Made by a program: the position numbers and the translations under genes. 64,000 nt of DNA from Bradyrhizobium sp. LHD-71 (GTDB lineage: Bacteria; Pseudomonadota; Alphaproteobacteria; Rhizobiales; Xanthobacteraceae), in contig NZ_JAVIFX010000017.1 in NCBI RefSeq assembly GCF_031157255.1, positions 109,676-173,675 on the forward strand, given 5' to 3'. Positions within the stretch are counted from its first letter, which is position 1. Every line of letters starts with the position of its first letter. This document shows, in pieces, positions 26,281 through 37,078 of the stretch. The notes under the pieces were generated by a model that ran no database searches, had not been told where the DNA came from, and was given only the letters and a program-made list of their open reading frames with translations.

Positions 26281-26958
26281 CTAGCGGCGCGATGCGAGGA
26301 TTGTCAGTGCGTCCGCGCCAGAGATCGGCCTGTCGGTCGCCAGCGCGCCGAAATCAGCCTCGTGCAGCAGCGCGAGGTCGAGGTGCGTACGATAGCGCCG
26401 GCGCGAAATCTCGATGGCACCAAGGCTGCGCAGGTGCTCGGTGACATATTGCGTGTCGAGCAGGGTGAAACCGCCAGCGACCAGTCGCGTGACGAGGTGG
26501 ACCAGGGCCACTTTCGACGCGTCTCGCGCGCGATGGAACATGCTTTCGCCGAAGAAGGCGCCGCCGAGGTTGACGCCGTAGAGCCCGCCAACCAGGGCGT
26601 TCCGCTCCCACACCTCGACACTGTGGCAGTGGCCAAGCGCGTGCAGGCCGGTGTAGAGAACGCGGATGCGGCGGTTGATCCACGTGTTGTCGCGACCGGG
26701 TCGCGCCTCGGCGCAACCATCGATCACCTCGCCGAAAGCCTTGTCGACTGTCACACTGAAGCGGTCCGAACGCACCGTGCGCGCCAAACGAGAGGAGATC
26801 TTCAGGCCATCCAATGGAATGACGCCGCGCTCTTCCGGCTCGACCCAGAACAATGTTGGGTCATCGGCGCTCTCCGCCATCGGAAAAATGCCGCAGGCAT
26901 AGGCGCGCAGCAGCACTTCGGGCGTGATTTCAGCACTCATGGTGTCGCGAGAGGCCAT
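26281..26958 (-). CDS. aat: Leucyl/phenylalanyl-tRNA-protein transferase
   Basis: This 225-residue enzyme adds Leu or Phe from aminoacyl-tRNA to proteins with N-terminal Arg or Lys, marking them for ClpAP degradation through the N-end rule. Typical blocks are [33 protein letters not shown] and [20 protein letters not shown], followed by [17 protein letters not shown] use the ATG at 26956-26958; 26940 is also possible. It converges with the PEP-mutase-family gene 14 bases away. In relatives it sits between DUF2155 and accC. Confidence 0.95.
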   Translation of the reverse strand: MASRDTMSAEITPEVLLRAYACGIFPMAESADDPTLFWVEPEERGVIPLDGLKISSRLARTVRSDRFSVTVDKAFGEVIDGCAEARPGRDNTWINRRIRVLYTGLHALGHCHSVEVWERNALVGGLYGVNLGGAFFGESMFHRARDASKVALVHLVTRLVAGGFTLLDTQYVTEHLRSLGAIEISRRRYRTHLDLALLHEADFGALATDRPISGADALTILASRR

Positions 26959-27015
26959 GGCCGAACCTATAGCAAAGCACGCGCCGATATGCACCGGCTT
27001 GATTTCCCGGGCGTT

Positions 27016-28101
27016 TCAGGCCGCGCTCTGCTTCTCGGGCTTCGGCTGCACCTGGAGGGGCAGGCTGAGCACGACCCGCGTCCCGGAATGTCCCTGATCA
27101 AACTCGATCTCGGCTTGGAGCTTCGCGGCCATGGCATTGACGATGCGGCGACCCATGCCGGTTGAGCCCGGCGCAGGCTTGCCGGCCAGCCCGATTCCCT
27201 GATCGGCCACCGCGATCTTGATCGTGTCGCCGGCGCGGCTCAGTTCCACATGGATTGGTCCCGAGCCATCGGGATAGGCGTATTTGACGGCGTTGATCAC
27301 CAGTTCATTGACAATAATCCCGACCGCGACGGCACGATCGGGATCGATCTCGACAGGGGCGCCGGTCAGTGTCAGCTGGGTCAGTTTTTCGCCTTCAGCC
27401 GACCTGCGCAGATCTTCGAGCAGCGCCTCGAGATACTGGTCGAGCATCACGCCCTTCAGGTCGTGCGAGGTGTAGAGCCTGCGATGCACCTGGGCGACCG
27501 CCGCGACGCGGCCCATCGCGTTGGTGAGCGCCGCTTTGACGCTTTCGTCGTCCGTGGTCGACGCCTGCAGGTGCAGGAGTGATGCGATGATCTGCAGGCT
27601 GTTGCCAACACGGTGATTGACCTCGCGCAACAAGACTTCGCGCTCGGCGGCAAGCGCAGCATACCGATCGCGTGCGGCGCGTACCTCGGCTTCCGCCGCC
27701 TCTTTGGCCTGACGCATCCGCGCGCCGTTCAGCGCGCCTGCGACGGCGACAGAGAGCAGGGGGATGAAGTCGCCCTTGGCGTCCTTGACCAGATAGTCCG
27801 CCGCTCCTGCCTTCAGCGCGGTGACGGCCGTACGGCTGTCCAGCGAGGCGGTGACGAAAACCACCGGCGGCGCATTATCGATGGCGCGGATGCGTGCGAG
27901 CGTTTCGAGCCCATCCAGGCCCGGCATCTGTTGATCGAGCGCAATGACGTCAATGCCGCCGGCGCGAATGCGGGCGAGGCCGGTCTCGCCGTCCGGGGCA
28001 TGCTCGACAAGGAATCCCTGCCGCTTCAGACCGCGCTGGACCAGCCGGGCAAGGTCGGCATCGTCGTCGATATAAAGCGCTATGGGCGTCTCGTTTGTCA
28101 T
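27016..28101 (-). CDS. Receiver-histidine kinase hybrid (REC-HisKA_2)
   Basis: The 361-residue cytoplasmic protein starts with a response-regulator receiver domain (about 8-120, phospho-acceptor Asp in ALDQQMPGLDG), then a short coiled coil and a HisKA_2-type kinase domain with the histidine in REVNHRVGNSLQIIASLLHLQ. The ATPase part has NELVINAVKYAYP and GIGL boxes. It lacks membrane segments, so it should take its signal from a partner through the receiver. The start overlaps the stop of the upstream response regulator by four bases (ATGA), which points to coupled translation and a shared pathway. Confidence 0.9.
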   Translation of the reverse strand: MTNETPIALYIDDDADLARLVQRGLKRQGFLVEHAPDGETGLARIRAGGIDVIALDQQMPGLDGLETLARIRAIDNAPPVVFVTASLDSRTAVTALKAGAADYLVKDAKGDFIPLLSVAVAGALNGARMRQAKEAAEAEVRAARDRYAALAAEREVLLREVNHRVGNSLQIIASLLHLQASTTDDESVKAALTNAMGRVAAVAQVHRRLYTSHDLKGVMLDQYLEALLEDLRRSAEGEKLTQLTLTGAPVEIDPDRAVAVGIIVNELVINAVKYAYPDGSGPIHVELSRAGDTIKIAVADQGIGLAGKPAPGSTGMGRRIVNAMAAKLQAEIEFDQGHSGTRVVLSLPLQVQPKPEKQSAA

Positions 28102-28535
28102 GCGGCCGAGGGCACCTGAATCACGGAAAAGAATAAGCCGAGCTGGCGGATGGCGTTGGCAAATCTTTCGTAGTTGACCGGCTTGGTGATGTAGACATTG
28201 CAACCGAGCTCGTAACAGCGCTTGATCTCGTGCGCATCGTCGGTCGTGGTGAGCACCACCACCGGTGTACACTTCAGATGCGACGTCTCCTTCACCCGCC
28301 TCAGGATCTCGGTCCCGGTCATGTCGGGCAGGTTGAGGTCCAGCAGGATCAGCAGCGCATCGCCCTTGCGAGCCGCACCCGAAGGACCGTTGCCGAGCAG
28401 GTAGGCCATCGCGTCCATGCCGTTGGCGAAGTGGACGATTTCGTTGGTGGCGCCGGAGCGGCGGATATTACGCTCGATCAGGCGTGCGTGGCCCTCGTCG
28501 TCCTCGATCATGACGATGGTGACCGCCTTGCTCAT
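28098..28535 (-). CDS. Stand-alone response regulator, Rcp1-like
   Basis: The 145-residue protein is a single receiver domain. The acidic pocket is MIEDDEGHARL, the phospho-acceptor Asp is in LLDLNLPDMTGTE, the switch Thr in VVLTTTDD and the Lys in YITKPVN. It has no output domain. Rcp1-type regulators take phosphate from sensor kinases and pass it on in phosphorelays. It overlaps the CHASE3 kinase upstream and the hybrid kinase downstream by four bases each, so the three are one coupled unit. Confidence 0.93.
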   Translation of the reverse strand: MSKAVTIVMIEDDEGHARLIERNIRRSGATNEIVHFANGMDAMAYLLGNGPSGAARKGDALLILLDLNLPDMTGTEILRRVKETSHLKCTPVVVLTTTDDAHEIKRCYELGCNVYITKPVNYERFANAIRQLGLFFSVIQVPSAA

Positions 28536-30052
28536 GCTGTCTTTCCTTCCAGAGGCAGATTCCACCGGGAAGGCAGCATCACCGTGAAGGTGCTGCCTTC
28601 GCCAAGCTTCGACGAAACCGAAAGTGTCCCGCCCAACCGCCGCACCAGCGCGCGGGCATGGGCCAAGCCAATGCCCTGACCCGGACGATCCTGCACGCCA
28701 GCCCGGCGAAACAGGTCAAAAACTCGCTGATGATCCTTTTGATCGATCCCGCGACCGTTGTCTGCTACTTCGTAGACAATATAGCCGGATTTTTGGCGGC
28801 CGGAGACCCGAATCTCGCCGGCAACGTCGGGTCGCAGGTATTTCAGCGCATTGTCGATCAAATTCGAGAATATTTGCTCGAGCGCCAGACGGTCGCTGAC
28901 CACGTCGGGCAAGGGGTCGATCAGGATCTTGGCATTCGCCTCGTCGGCCTGATGCGCGACGGTCTGGACGATGCCTTCGATCAGCTCGTGCACGTCGATG
29001 TGGTCGGGCTTGAATTCGCGGCGGCCCTCGCGGGTAAGGGTGAGAACGGCTGTAATCAGCCGATCCATCTTGCCGATCGACGACTTGATGAAGTTCAGGG
29101 ATTCGTCGAAGTCTTTCACGAGCTCCTTGTCGTGATCGACAAGCCTCGCTTCGGCGGTCGCGCTATCGGGCGTCGCGGCAAGCGCTTCCGGTGCGGACAG
29201 TTCGGCGATCCGCCTGAAGATGCTGCCGCGCAACTCCTCCAGTTCGCTCGTGAAGCCCATGATGTTCACCAGCGGTGAGCGCAGGTCATGGCTGACGATA
29301 TAGGCAAATCGCTGAATTTCTTCGTTCGCCTCCTGCAGGTCCTTTGTCCGCTCCTCGACAGCGGCTTCGAGGTTGGCGTTGAGCTTGCGCAAGCTCTCTT
29401 CCGCATCGTCGCGCAGCCGCTGCGAGCGGCGGACCAGCAGCAGCGAGGCGATGGCCAGCGCCAGCACCGTGCCTGAGCCTGCAGTCGTCGCGATTGCCGA
29501 GAGCGCCTGCGTCTCGTTGGTCTCGGCGATGCGGAGCCTCAGCAGCCGGTCTTCTTCGCTGCGCATTGCGTCGGCAATTTCGCGAATGCGCGTCGTGGTT
29601 CGTCGCGTGGCGTTCTGCTGGACGATCTTGTTGGCCTCTGCCTCCTGGCCATTCATCACGAAGCTTACGACCGTACTGAACTCCCGCAATCGCTGATCGA
29701 CGAGCGGAAGCGCCTCGTTCAAGTGCCTGGCCTGAACGGCGTTGTCGCTGGTGAGTTGCTTGAGGCGGTCAAAGGCGGGACGGATGGCCGCCGTCGCTTC
29801 CGTGAATTCGGCGAGGAATTCCGGCTGGGAGGTGATGAGATAGCCGCGCTCGGCGCTCTCGGCGCGACTGACCTGCAACAAGGCGACGTAGATCTGATTT
29901 TCGACCTCCAACGTACGGGCTATCTTGTCTGCGTCTTGGCGCAGCGAATAGACGAGATAGATCGAGCTCGCGCTGATCCCGAGCAGGATCAGCAGTCCTG
30001 CCAGCAGGAGCGCAATCTGGACAATCGGCGGTCGCTTGTGCTCGCGGCTCAT
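28532..30052 (-). CDS. CHASE3-domain sensor histidine kinase
   Basis: This 506-residue kinase has a membrane segment at about 12-32, a periplasmic CHASE3 sensor domain (about 33-185, with ESAERGYLITSQPEFLAEF), a second segment near 195-210, a coiled coil of charged residues and a HisKA domain with the histidine in FAYIVSHDLRSPLVNIMGF. The catalytic domain has NLIDNALKYLRP, VADNGRGI and GIGLAHARALVRRLGG. CHASE3 kinases sense an unknown extracellular signal. It precedes and overlaps the Rcp1-like regulator (ATGA). A cyclic-di-GMP phosphodiesterase gene lies 117 bases upstream. Confidence 0.93.
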   Translation of the reverse strand: MSREHKRPPIVQIALLLAGLLILLGISASSIYLVYSLRQDADKIARTLEVENQIYVALLQVSRAESAERGYLITSQPEFLAEFTEATAAIRPAFDRLKQLTSDNAVQARHLNEALPLVDQRLREFSTVVSFVMNGQEAEANKIVQQNATRRTTTRIREIADAMRSEEDRLLRLRIAETNETQALSAIATTAGSGTVLALAIASLLLVRRSQRLRDDAEESLRKLNANLEAAVEERTKDLQEANEEIQRFAYIVSHDLRSPLVNIMGFTSELEELRGSIFRRIAELSAPEALAATPDSATAEARLVDHDKELVKDFDESLNFIKSSIGKMDRLITAVLTLTREGRREFKPDHIDVHELIEGIVQTVAHQADEANAKILIDPLPDVVSDRLALEQIFSNLIDNALKYLRPDVAGEIRVSGRQKSGYIVYEVADNGRGIDQKDHQRVFDLFRRAGVQDRPGQGIGLAHARALVRRLGGTLSVSSKLGEGSTFTVMLPSRWNLPLEGKTA

Positions 30053-30169
30053 GGAAAAGTCAGGACATTCAGTTCGGCAGAACGGCGAGCGCAATTTGCG
30101 ACGCGAAACAACATCCGTCCCGCAAGCCGGTTCCCCGCGCCTTCGACAGAATAGCTCCAAATGCAGGCG

Positions 30170-31798
30170 TTATACGGGCGCTCTTTGACCTGGCCTTGTG
30201 CATGGGTGACTTGCGATCCTTTGCTCCAGCCAGACCTTGAACGCGCCGAAGCGCAGCGGCGTCGAGAAATGCCAGCCCTGTCCCTCCTGGATGTCAAGCG
30301 ATTTGACCAGTTCGAGTTGCTTGGCGTTCTCTATGCCTTCGGCAATCACGGTCACGTTCAGATACTTGCCCATTTCGGCGATGATTTTGACAAGTCCGGA
30401 AGATACGGATTCCGTGCCGAGCGTGGCGATAAACTGCTTTTCGATCTTCAAGTAGTCGATGTCGAAGCTTTGGAGATACGCAAGATTGGAAGATCCGGTA
30501 CCAAAGTCATCGAGCGCAATTCTTACGCCCAGTTGCCGCAGTCGTTTGATGGACTCCCGAACCGGCTCTTCCGCATGATCGATGAGTCCACGTTCGCTCA
30601 ATTCGAACATGACGCGCGACAATGCGACCTTGCGAGCGTCGAAAATGCGTTGCGTGATCGGAATTATTTCGTCGGAAAGAGTCTGCGAGGCGATGTTGAC
30701 GCCGATGTGGAAGTCAGCGGGTAAGGCCAGCCCTGATATCTTTTGCAGGTCGATTGCCACCGTGGACAGAATCCACTCGGTGATCGGCAGAATCAGACCG
30801 CTCGACTCGGCAATTGGAATGAAGGTATCCGGCTGCATGAGCCCGTGATCGGGATGATCCCAGCGGATAAGCGCCTCGGCGCCGACACATCGTCCACTGG
30901 ACAGGTCGATGGTTGGCAAATACTCGATATGAAATTCGCGCCGCGACAGCGCGGTTTTCAGCTGGGCGGGAATTGATCGACTGTGCAAGAGGCTGATTGC
31001 GATCAGGAAGCTGGAGGACAGCCCGAGCAACAAGCCCGCGGCCAACGCATAGGGTAAGGCTTGGTGCCAGTGCAGACGATCATCTTGTGCATCGCTGCGA
31101 ACGGCAATGGATATGGGAAAACGCGTCGAGGTCGCGATCGCAAGGTGGCGATGGCTTGTTGTCTTAGCCAAGCCAGGACGATTGGCGCCGGCAAGCGACG
31201 TGTCGCCAGCGTAGACTTCACCGTTCGGCCCGAGTAGCGCAGCTTTTAATCTGCTTCCCTCCGGGATGAAGCCCAGTGGTAGAAGGAAATATTTGGGTTC
31301 AATCAAGGCCACCCCCACCGCGTCGGCGTCGAGACGTCGCGCGACGACTATCGCCGGCATGCGGTAGGTGGCATCCTTCGGTGTGAAAGCGACGACCGTT
31401 TTGTCGGCAGGAATGCCTGCTATTTCGGGAACGAGGAGCGACTCCGCGCGCAATTGGCGGTGTGCGCAGATCACTTTGCCATTTCGGACGATGCCAAGCG
31501 CGCTGACGTTTTCGTTAGCGAAGACTGTGCCGGCCAGCTCGTTGGAATAAGATGAGGGACAGCCCTGCGGATATGCCGAAAGGCGCTGACGAATGATGGC
31601 ATCGGCCCGCTCTATGGTTTCATCGCCCCAGAGCACGAGGCGATCAGCAACACTTTGCCAATTGCGTGTATACTGCAGATCAACGAGCGTGCTTGCCAGA
31701 TAAAGAGTGACGAGAAGCGGAAGTGCGAAGGCGAGGGCGCAGACAGCGAGAACGGCAGGCTCCCGCAAGATTCCACTCGTGAGGATCCTGTTGATCAT
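30170..31798 (-). CDS. CSS-motif/EAL-type cyclic-di-GMP phosphodiesterase
   Basis: The 542-residue protein has an N-terminal membrane segment (about 14-36), a periplasmic region with the cysteine in YPQGCPSSYSNEL as in the CSS-motif sensor, a second segment near 255-275, then a full EAL domain. The EAL core is intact: AEALIRWDHP, NIASQTLSDE, FELSERGLI, DDFGTGSSNLAYL and AEGIEN. These proteins cleave c-di-GMP, often under redox control through the periplasmic cysteines. No ribosome binding site is clear at the ATG 31796-31798. The 258 bases up to accC have an A-rich block but no gene. Confidence 0.88.
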   Translation of the reverse strand: MINRILTSGILREPAVLAVCALAFALPLLVTLYLASTLVDLQYTRNWQSVADRLVLWGDETIERADAIIRQRLSAYPQGCPSSYSNELAGTVFANENVSALGIVRNGKVICAHRQLRAESLLVPEIAGIPADKTVVAFTPKDATYRMPAIVVARRLDADAVGVALIEPKYFLLPLGFIPEGSRLKAALLGPNGEVYAGDTSLAGANRPGLAKTTSHRHLAIATSTRFPISIAVRSDAQDDRLHWHQALPYALAAGLLLGLSSSFLIAISLLHSRSIPAQLKTALSRREFHIEYLPTIDLSSGRCVGAEALIRWDHPDHGLMQPDTFIPIAESSGLILPITEWILSTVAIDLQKISGLALPADFHIGVNIASQTLSDEIIPITQRIFDARKVALSRVMFELSERGLIDHAEEPVRESIKRLRQLGVRIALDDFGTGSSNLAYLQSFDIDYLKIEKQFIATLGTESVSSGLVKIIAEMGKYLNVTVIAEGIENAKQLELVKSLDIQEGQGWHFSTPLRFGAFKVWLEQRIASHPCTRPGQRAPV

Positions 31799-32056
31799 TG
31801 GAACGCTGTTGTTCTTGATTTGAACCGGATCGACATTTTCGTTCGCACCAAGCGCGTCGATATGCAGCCTCTCAAGGGCCGGCAGGTGTGCCGACGTCCT
31901 TGCCGGTTGGCTCGCATTGCAATGGAGAATGCGGTGGTATGACGCCACGCTCGCAATGAGGGCTGCGCGTGCTTCTCGCGCTCAACAGGTTGCTGTTGTG
32001 CCGGTAAAAATAAGAGAAAAAACGACGAGGGAATTTTCAGAAAGTTTAAATTGTCG

Positions 32057-33409
<1,353 letters not shown>

Positions 33410-33434
33410 CGCGGGGCGCTCTTCGCAAGTATTC

Positions 33435-33905
33435 CTACTCGATGACCATCAGCGGTTCGCCGAATTCGACCGGCTGGCCGTCCTCGAACAGGATCTGAGT
33501 GACCGTGCCCGCTCGTGGCGCCGGGATCTGGTTCATCGTCTTCATCGCTTCGATGATCAAGAGCGTGTCGCCGGTCGCGACCTTGCTGCCGACGTCGACA
33601 AAAGGTCGGGCGCCGGGCTCAGACGCCACGTAGGCGGTACCGACCATCGGGGAGGGCACGGTGCCCGGATGCTTGGCGATATCGGCGACTGCTGACGCGG
33701 CGGCAGGCACCGCATGGGTCGGCGCCGGTCCGGCGGCCGCAATAGGCGCAGTGACCATGACGTTGCGCGCAACACGTACACGCAAGCCTTCACGCTCCAC
33801 CTCGATCTCGGTGAGGTTGGTGCTATCGAGCAGCGCCGCGAGTTCGCGGATCAGCTCGCGTTCGTCGGTGGGGTTGGCGGTTGCGCCTTTTGCCTTTGCG
33901 GCCAT
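33435..33905 (-). CDS. accB: Acetyl-CoA carboxylase biotin carboxyl carrier protein
   Basis: The 156-residue carrier has an N-terminal interaction helix (about 15-50), an Ala/Pro linker, and the biotinyl domain from about residue 80. The biotinylated lysine is K122 in the motif EAMKTMN, and the thumb segment is [14 protein letters not shown]. It shuttles carboxybiotin between AccC and the carboxyltransferase. It lies between aroQ and accC with short gaps (38 and 25 bases). Confidence 0.97.
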   Translation of the reverse strand: MAAKAKGATANPTDERELIRELAALLDSTNLTEIEVEREGLRVRVARNVMVTAPIAAAGPAPTHAVPAAASAVADIAKHPGTVPSPMVGTAYVASEPGARPFVDVGSKVATGDTLLIIEAMKTMNQIPAPRAGTVTQILFEDGQPVEFGEPLMVIE

Positions 33906-33943
33906 GCGTTCGGTCCGGAACTTTCCTTTTGGAAGAGAGCGCG

Positions 33944-34411
33944 TCAGGCTTTCGCCTTCGCGCCGATTTTTGCGGCGAGGCCGGCGATCGCCAGCCGGTA
34001 ACCCTCGATGCCAAAGCCCGTCAACGAAGCGAATGTGGCCTTGGAAATGAAGGAGTGATGGCGGAAGTGCTCGCGCGCGTAGACGTTGCTGACATGCACT
34101 TCGACCGACGGGAGATTCACCGCCTTCAGTGCATCATGCAGCGCGATCGACGTGTGCGAGTAGCCGCCGCCGTTGATGACAATGCCGGCAGCGTTGTTCG
34201 CGCCCGCTTCGTGGATGAAGTCGATCAGTTCGCCTTCGCGATTGGACTGCCGGCACTCGGCCTCGAGGCCGTAGGCACTGGCCGCCTTTCGGCAAAGCGT
34301 TTCGACGTCGGCGAGCGTATCAGCGCCGTACGTCTCGGGCTCGCGTGTCCCGAGCAGGTTCAGATTCGGCCCGTTCAGGACATAGATCGTCTTGGATGCG
34401 GTTTTAGCCAT
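33944..34411 (-). CDS. aroQ: Type II 3-dehydroquinate dehydratase
   Basis: The 155-residue enzyme makes 3-dehydroshikimate in the shikimate pathway. The family's flexible loop and active-site residues are present: [19 protein letters not shown], the segment [29 protein letters not shown], and the catalytic His region [18 protein letters not shown]. Size fits the dodecameric type II form. The 187 bases up to dsbA may hold the operon promoter; I see no clear boxes. Confidence 0.97.
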   Translation of the reverse strand: MAKTASKTIYVLNGPNLNLLGTREPETYGADTLADVETLCRKAASAYGLEAECRQSNREGELIDFIHEAGANNAAGIVINGGGYSHTSIALHDALKAVNLPSVEVHVSNVYAREHFRHHSFISKATFASLTGFGIEGYRLAIAGLAAKIGAKAKA

Positions 34412-34598
34412 CCGGAGCCCGGCTTGTGTGGATCGGCATCGCCGGGAGCGGCGGCCGCGGGCCGTTTATAGGTAAGCTGGCCTGAGAGGGGAAGCCTGAA
34501 CGATCCCCTTTGCCCCTGCAAAACGTTCAAAGGTCTTATGAAAAAGCCCGGGGCGGCGCCAGAATCCGACGGTTAACCATCGCTCCCGGCGTATCAGG

Positions 34599-35363
34599 TC
34601 AGCGCTCGACCGACCGTCGTGCCGCGGCGATCTTCTCCTTCAGCGTATCGAGGCCGACGGCGCCGACCACGACCTGCTGGCCGATCACATAGCTCGGCGT
34701 GCCGTTCAGGCCGATATCCTCAGCCATCCGGAAGTTCTCCTCGATCGTCGCCTTGATCTCGGAGCTTGCCATGTCCTTCTCCAGCCGGGCCATGTCCACG
34801 CCGGCGTCCTTGGCGGCCGCGACCGCCTTCGCCTTGTCGGCCTGGCCGCGTGAGTTCAGAAGCTTCTGGTGGAAGTCGAGGTATTTCTTGCCGCTTGGGT
34901 CCTGCATACGAACTGCGATGCCGACCTGCGCCGCTTCCACCGAGCCCTGGCCCAGGACCGGAAATTCCTTCAGCACAACGCGCACCTTCGGGTCAGCCTT
35001 CATCAGATCCATCATGTCAGTCATAGCGCGCTTGCAGTAACCGCAGTTGTAGTCGAAGAACTCGACGAAATTCACATCGCCCTCGCGGTTGCCGACCACG
35101 ACGCTGCGCGGTGAATTGAACAGCGCGTCCGAATGCTTCTTGACCGCGGAGGCCTGTTTAGCAGCCTCAGCGACGGCCTGCCGCTTGTTCAACTCGGCGG
35201 AAACCTCCTCCAGCACGTCCGGATTGGCGAGCAGGTACTCGCGAATGATCTTCTGGATCTCGGTGCGCTGCGCCTCCGAGAAATTCTGCGCGGCGGCAGG
35301 TTGCGGCAGGATCAGCGCTGCTGCCGCAACGGCGGGCGCGAGGTAGCGAAGCAAAAGCATCAT
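34599..35363 (-). CDS. DsbA-family periplasmic thiol oxidoreductase
   Basis: The 254-residue protein has a signal peptide (about residues 1-25), an N-terminal coiled-coil region often found in Com1/DsbA-like proteins, and a thioredoxin-fold domain with the active-site cysteines C107 and C110 in FDYNCGYCKRAM. The cis-Pro region is GTPSYVIGQQ. It makes or reshuffles disulfides in exported proteins. Two adjacent ATG codons (35363 and 35360) follow an AAGGA; the first is used. It is 54 bases downstream of the M48 peptidase gene, with which it may be transcribed. Confidence 0.92.
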   Translation of the reverse strand: MMLLLRYLAPAVAAAALILPQPAAAQNFSEAQRTEIQKIIREYLLANPDVLEEVSAELNKRQAVAEAAKQASAVKKHSDALFNSPRSVVVGNREGDVNFVEFFDYNCGYCKRAMTDMMDLMKADPKVRVVLKEFPVLGQGSVEAAQVGIAVRMQDPSGKKYLDFHQKLLNSRGQADKAKAVAAAKDAGVDMARLEKDMASSEIKATIEENFRMAEDIGLNGTPSYVIGQQVVVGAVGLDTLKEKIAAARRSVER

Positions 35364-35417
35364 GCAATCCTTGTCGAGGCTACGGAACCCGAGCGAAACC
35401 AAGTATTCGCGGCGAAA

Positions 35418-36839
35418 CTACCGTTTTTCTGTGAGTTTTGTGTTCACAATGTCGTCGGCCTTGACCCAGCCCGGCGAGCCGACCGCAAAGCGCGTTTTGG
35501 CGCGCGAGGCGAGGTCGCGCGCGGTCTTCATATCGCCGCGCAGGAACGCGGCCTGTGCCGAGGCGAGATCGGCCTCCGCGTAGTTGCCCTTGCGGCCGTA
35601 GGCCATTGCCAACTGCATGTAGCCGCTCGGGGCTTCGGGCTCGCGCGCGAGGGCCGTTCGCAGGATCCGAATCGCCTCGTCCGCGTAGGCCGGATTGTTG
35701 GATGCAACGAGTGCCTGGCCGAGCATCATGGCGATCAGTGGCGAGTTGTTCGACAGCTGCAGCGCGCGCCGCAGCGGCGCGATCGCCTCGTTCGGCCGGG
35801 CGCCCTCGAGCAGTGCCTGACCGCGCAGCTCGTGGAAATACGGATTGTTTGGCTGAACCTGCAGCAATGAATCGATCTGGGCGACGGCGGCGCGCAGATC
35901 GCCGTGCTTGTAGCCGGCGATGGCGCGGGCATAGCGTGCGGGAAGGCTATCGTTTGACATCGGATAGCGGCGCAGCACGGTATCGGGCCGTTCCATGAAG
36001 CCGGAAATCTTTGCGCGCATCAGGTCATGCCGCAATTGCAGGGCCGGATCGTCCTTCTTGTCCCAATAAGGGCTGGTGCGGGCGAATTCGGCGAGAGCGG
36101 CGACGCGTTCCGCTGGCATAGGATGCGACTGCGAATAGGGGTCGGCGCCGCGCGCTATGAAAAGCAGCTGCTCCGAGAACCGCCGGAAGGTGTCATACAT
36201 TCCTTTCGGCGATTGGCCCGTCTCGTTGAGATAGCGCACGGCTGCCCGGTCCGCGCTCTCCTCCTGCTGACGCTGATAGGAGAGAACCGTGCGGCGGATG
36301 ACTTCCTGCGGAGCGCTGAGAGCCGCGGCGCCGGCGCTGCCGAGGCCGTTGTTCGAACCGCTGCTGGCGCCTGCGACCATTGCGCCAACGCCAAGGATCG
36401 TCGCGAGAATCATCTGCGTCTGCGCGCGGGCCAACTGTTCGCGAAGCTTTGCAAGATGGCCGCCTGCGATATGCCCGGTTTCGTGGGCAAGCACGCCGAT
36501 GATCTGGTTCGGCGTCTGCGCTTCCATGAGCGCTCCGGAATTGATGAAGATGCGACGGCCGTCGATGACGAAGGCGTTAAACGTCGGTTCGTTGATGATG
36601 ACGACCTGGACGTTCTGCTTGGTGAGGCCTGCGGCGCGCAATACCGGCGCGGTATAGTCGCGCAGCAGCTGCTCGATTTCAGCGTCGCGGATAATCGGCG
36701 GGCCGCGCTTCTCAGACGCCTGTGCCAGCGACGGCTGCGGCGCGAGCATCAACACCGCCGCGGTGATGAGCGCGGTCGCGCGGTGCATGGTTTTCGTCAG
36801 CGAAAAGCGCGGCGGAATATCGAACGCCGAAACAGTCAT
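35418..36839 (-). CDS. M48-family metallopeptidase with TPR C-terminus (BepA-like)
   Basis: The protein has a signal peptide, an M48 zinc-peptidase domain with the motif HETGH in VLAHETGHIAGGHLAKL and the third ligand region in EESADRAAVRYL, and a C-terminal TPR region of about 150 residues. It resembles BepA/YfgC, which assists or removes misassembled outer-membrane proteins. Three in-frame starts are possible (36863, 36839, 36788); the one at 36788 would give the shortest signal peptide. It is divergent from the aminotransferase, and probably cotranscribed with the DsbA-like gene, a partner in envelope quality control. Confidence 0.9.
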   Translation of the reverse strand: MTVSAFDIPPRFSLTKTMHRATALITAAVLMLAPQPSLAQASEKRGPPIIRDAEIEQLLRDYTAPVLRAAGLTKQNVQVVIINEPTFNAFVIDGRRIFINSGALMEAQTPNQIIGVLAHETGHIAGGHLAKLREQLARAQTQMILATILGVGAMVAGASSGSNNGLGSAGAAALSAPQEVIRRTVLSYQRQQEESADRAAVRYLNETGQSPKGMYDTFRRFSEQLLFIARGADPYSQSHPMPAERVAALAEFARTSPYWDKKDDPALQLRHDLMRAKISGFMERPDTVLRRYPMSNDSLPARYARAIAGYKHGDLRAAVAQIDSLLQVQPNNPYFHELRGQALLEGARPNEAIAPLRRALQLSNNSPLIAMMLGQALVASNNPAYADEAIRILRTALAREPEAPSGYMQLAMAYGRKGNYAEADLASAQAAFLRGDMKTARDLASRAKTRFAVGSPGWVKADDIVNTKLTEKR

Positions 36840-37078
36840 GACGGTCTTTCTGGCAGTCCCCATCGCCCGCAACCGGGGCGCCCGCGTTAGCGGCAAGTTG
36901 ACCCGATACATTGCAGGATTTGGCAGTTGAGCCAACACCTTGGATGCGCTGATTTCGCGTTCATACCAAGCTTTCGGAATGCGGCAACATGGCGGCGCCG
37001 CGCGCCTGTGCCTCTTCAAGCACACAAGACATTGCTTTAAGACGTGGCAAAACGTCCGCCACCTGACCTGAAGACGCA

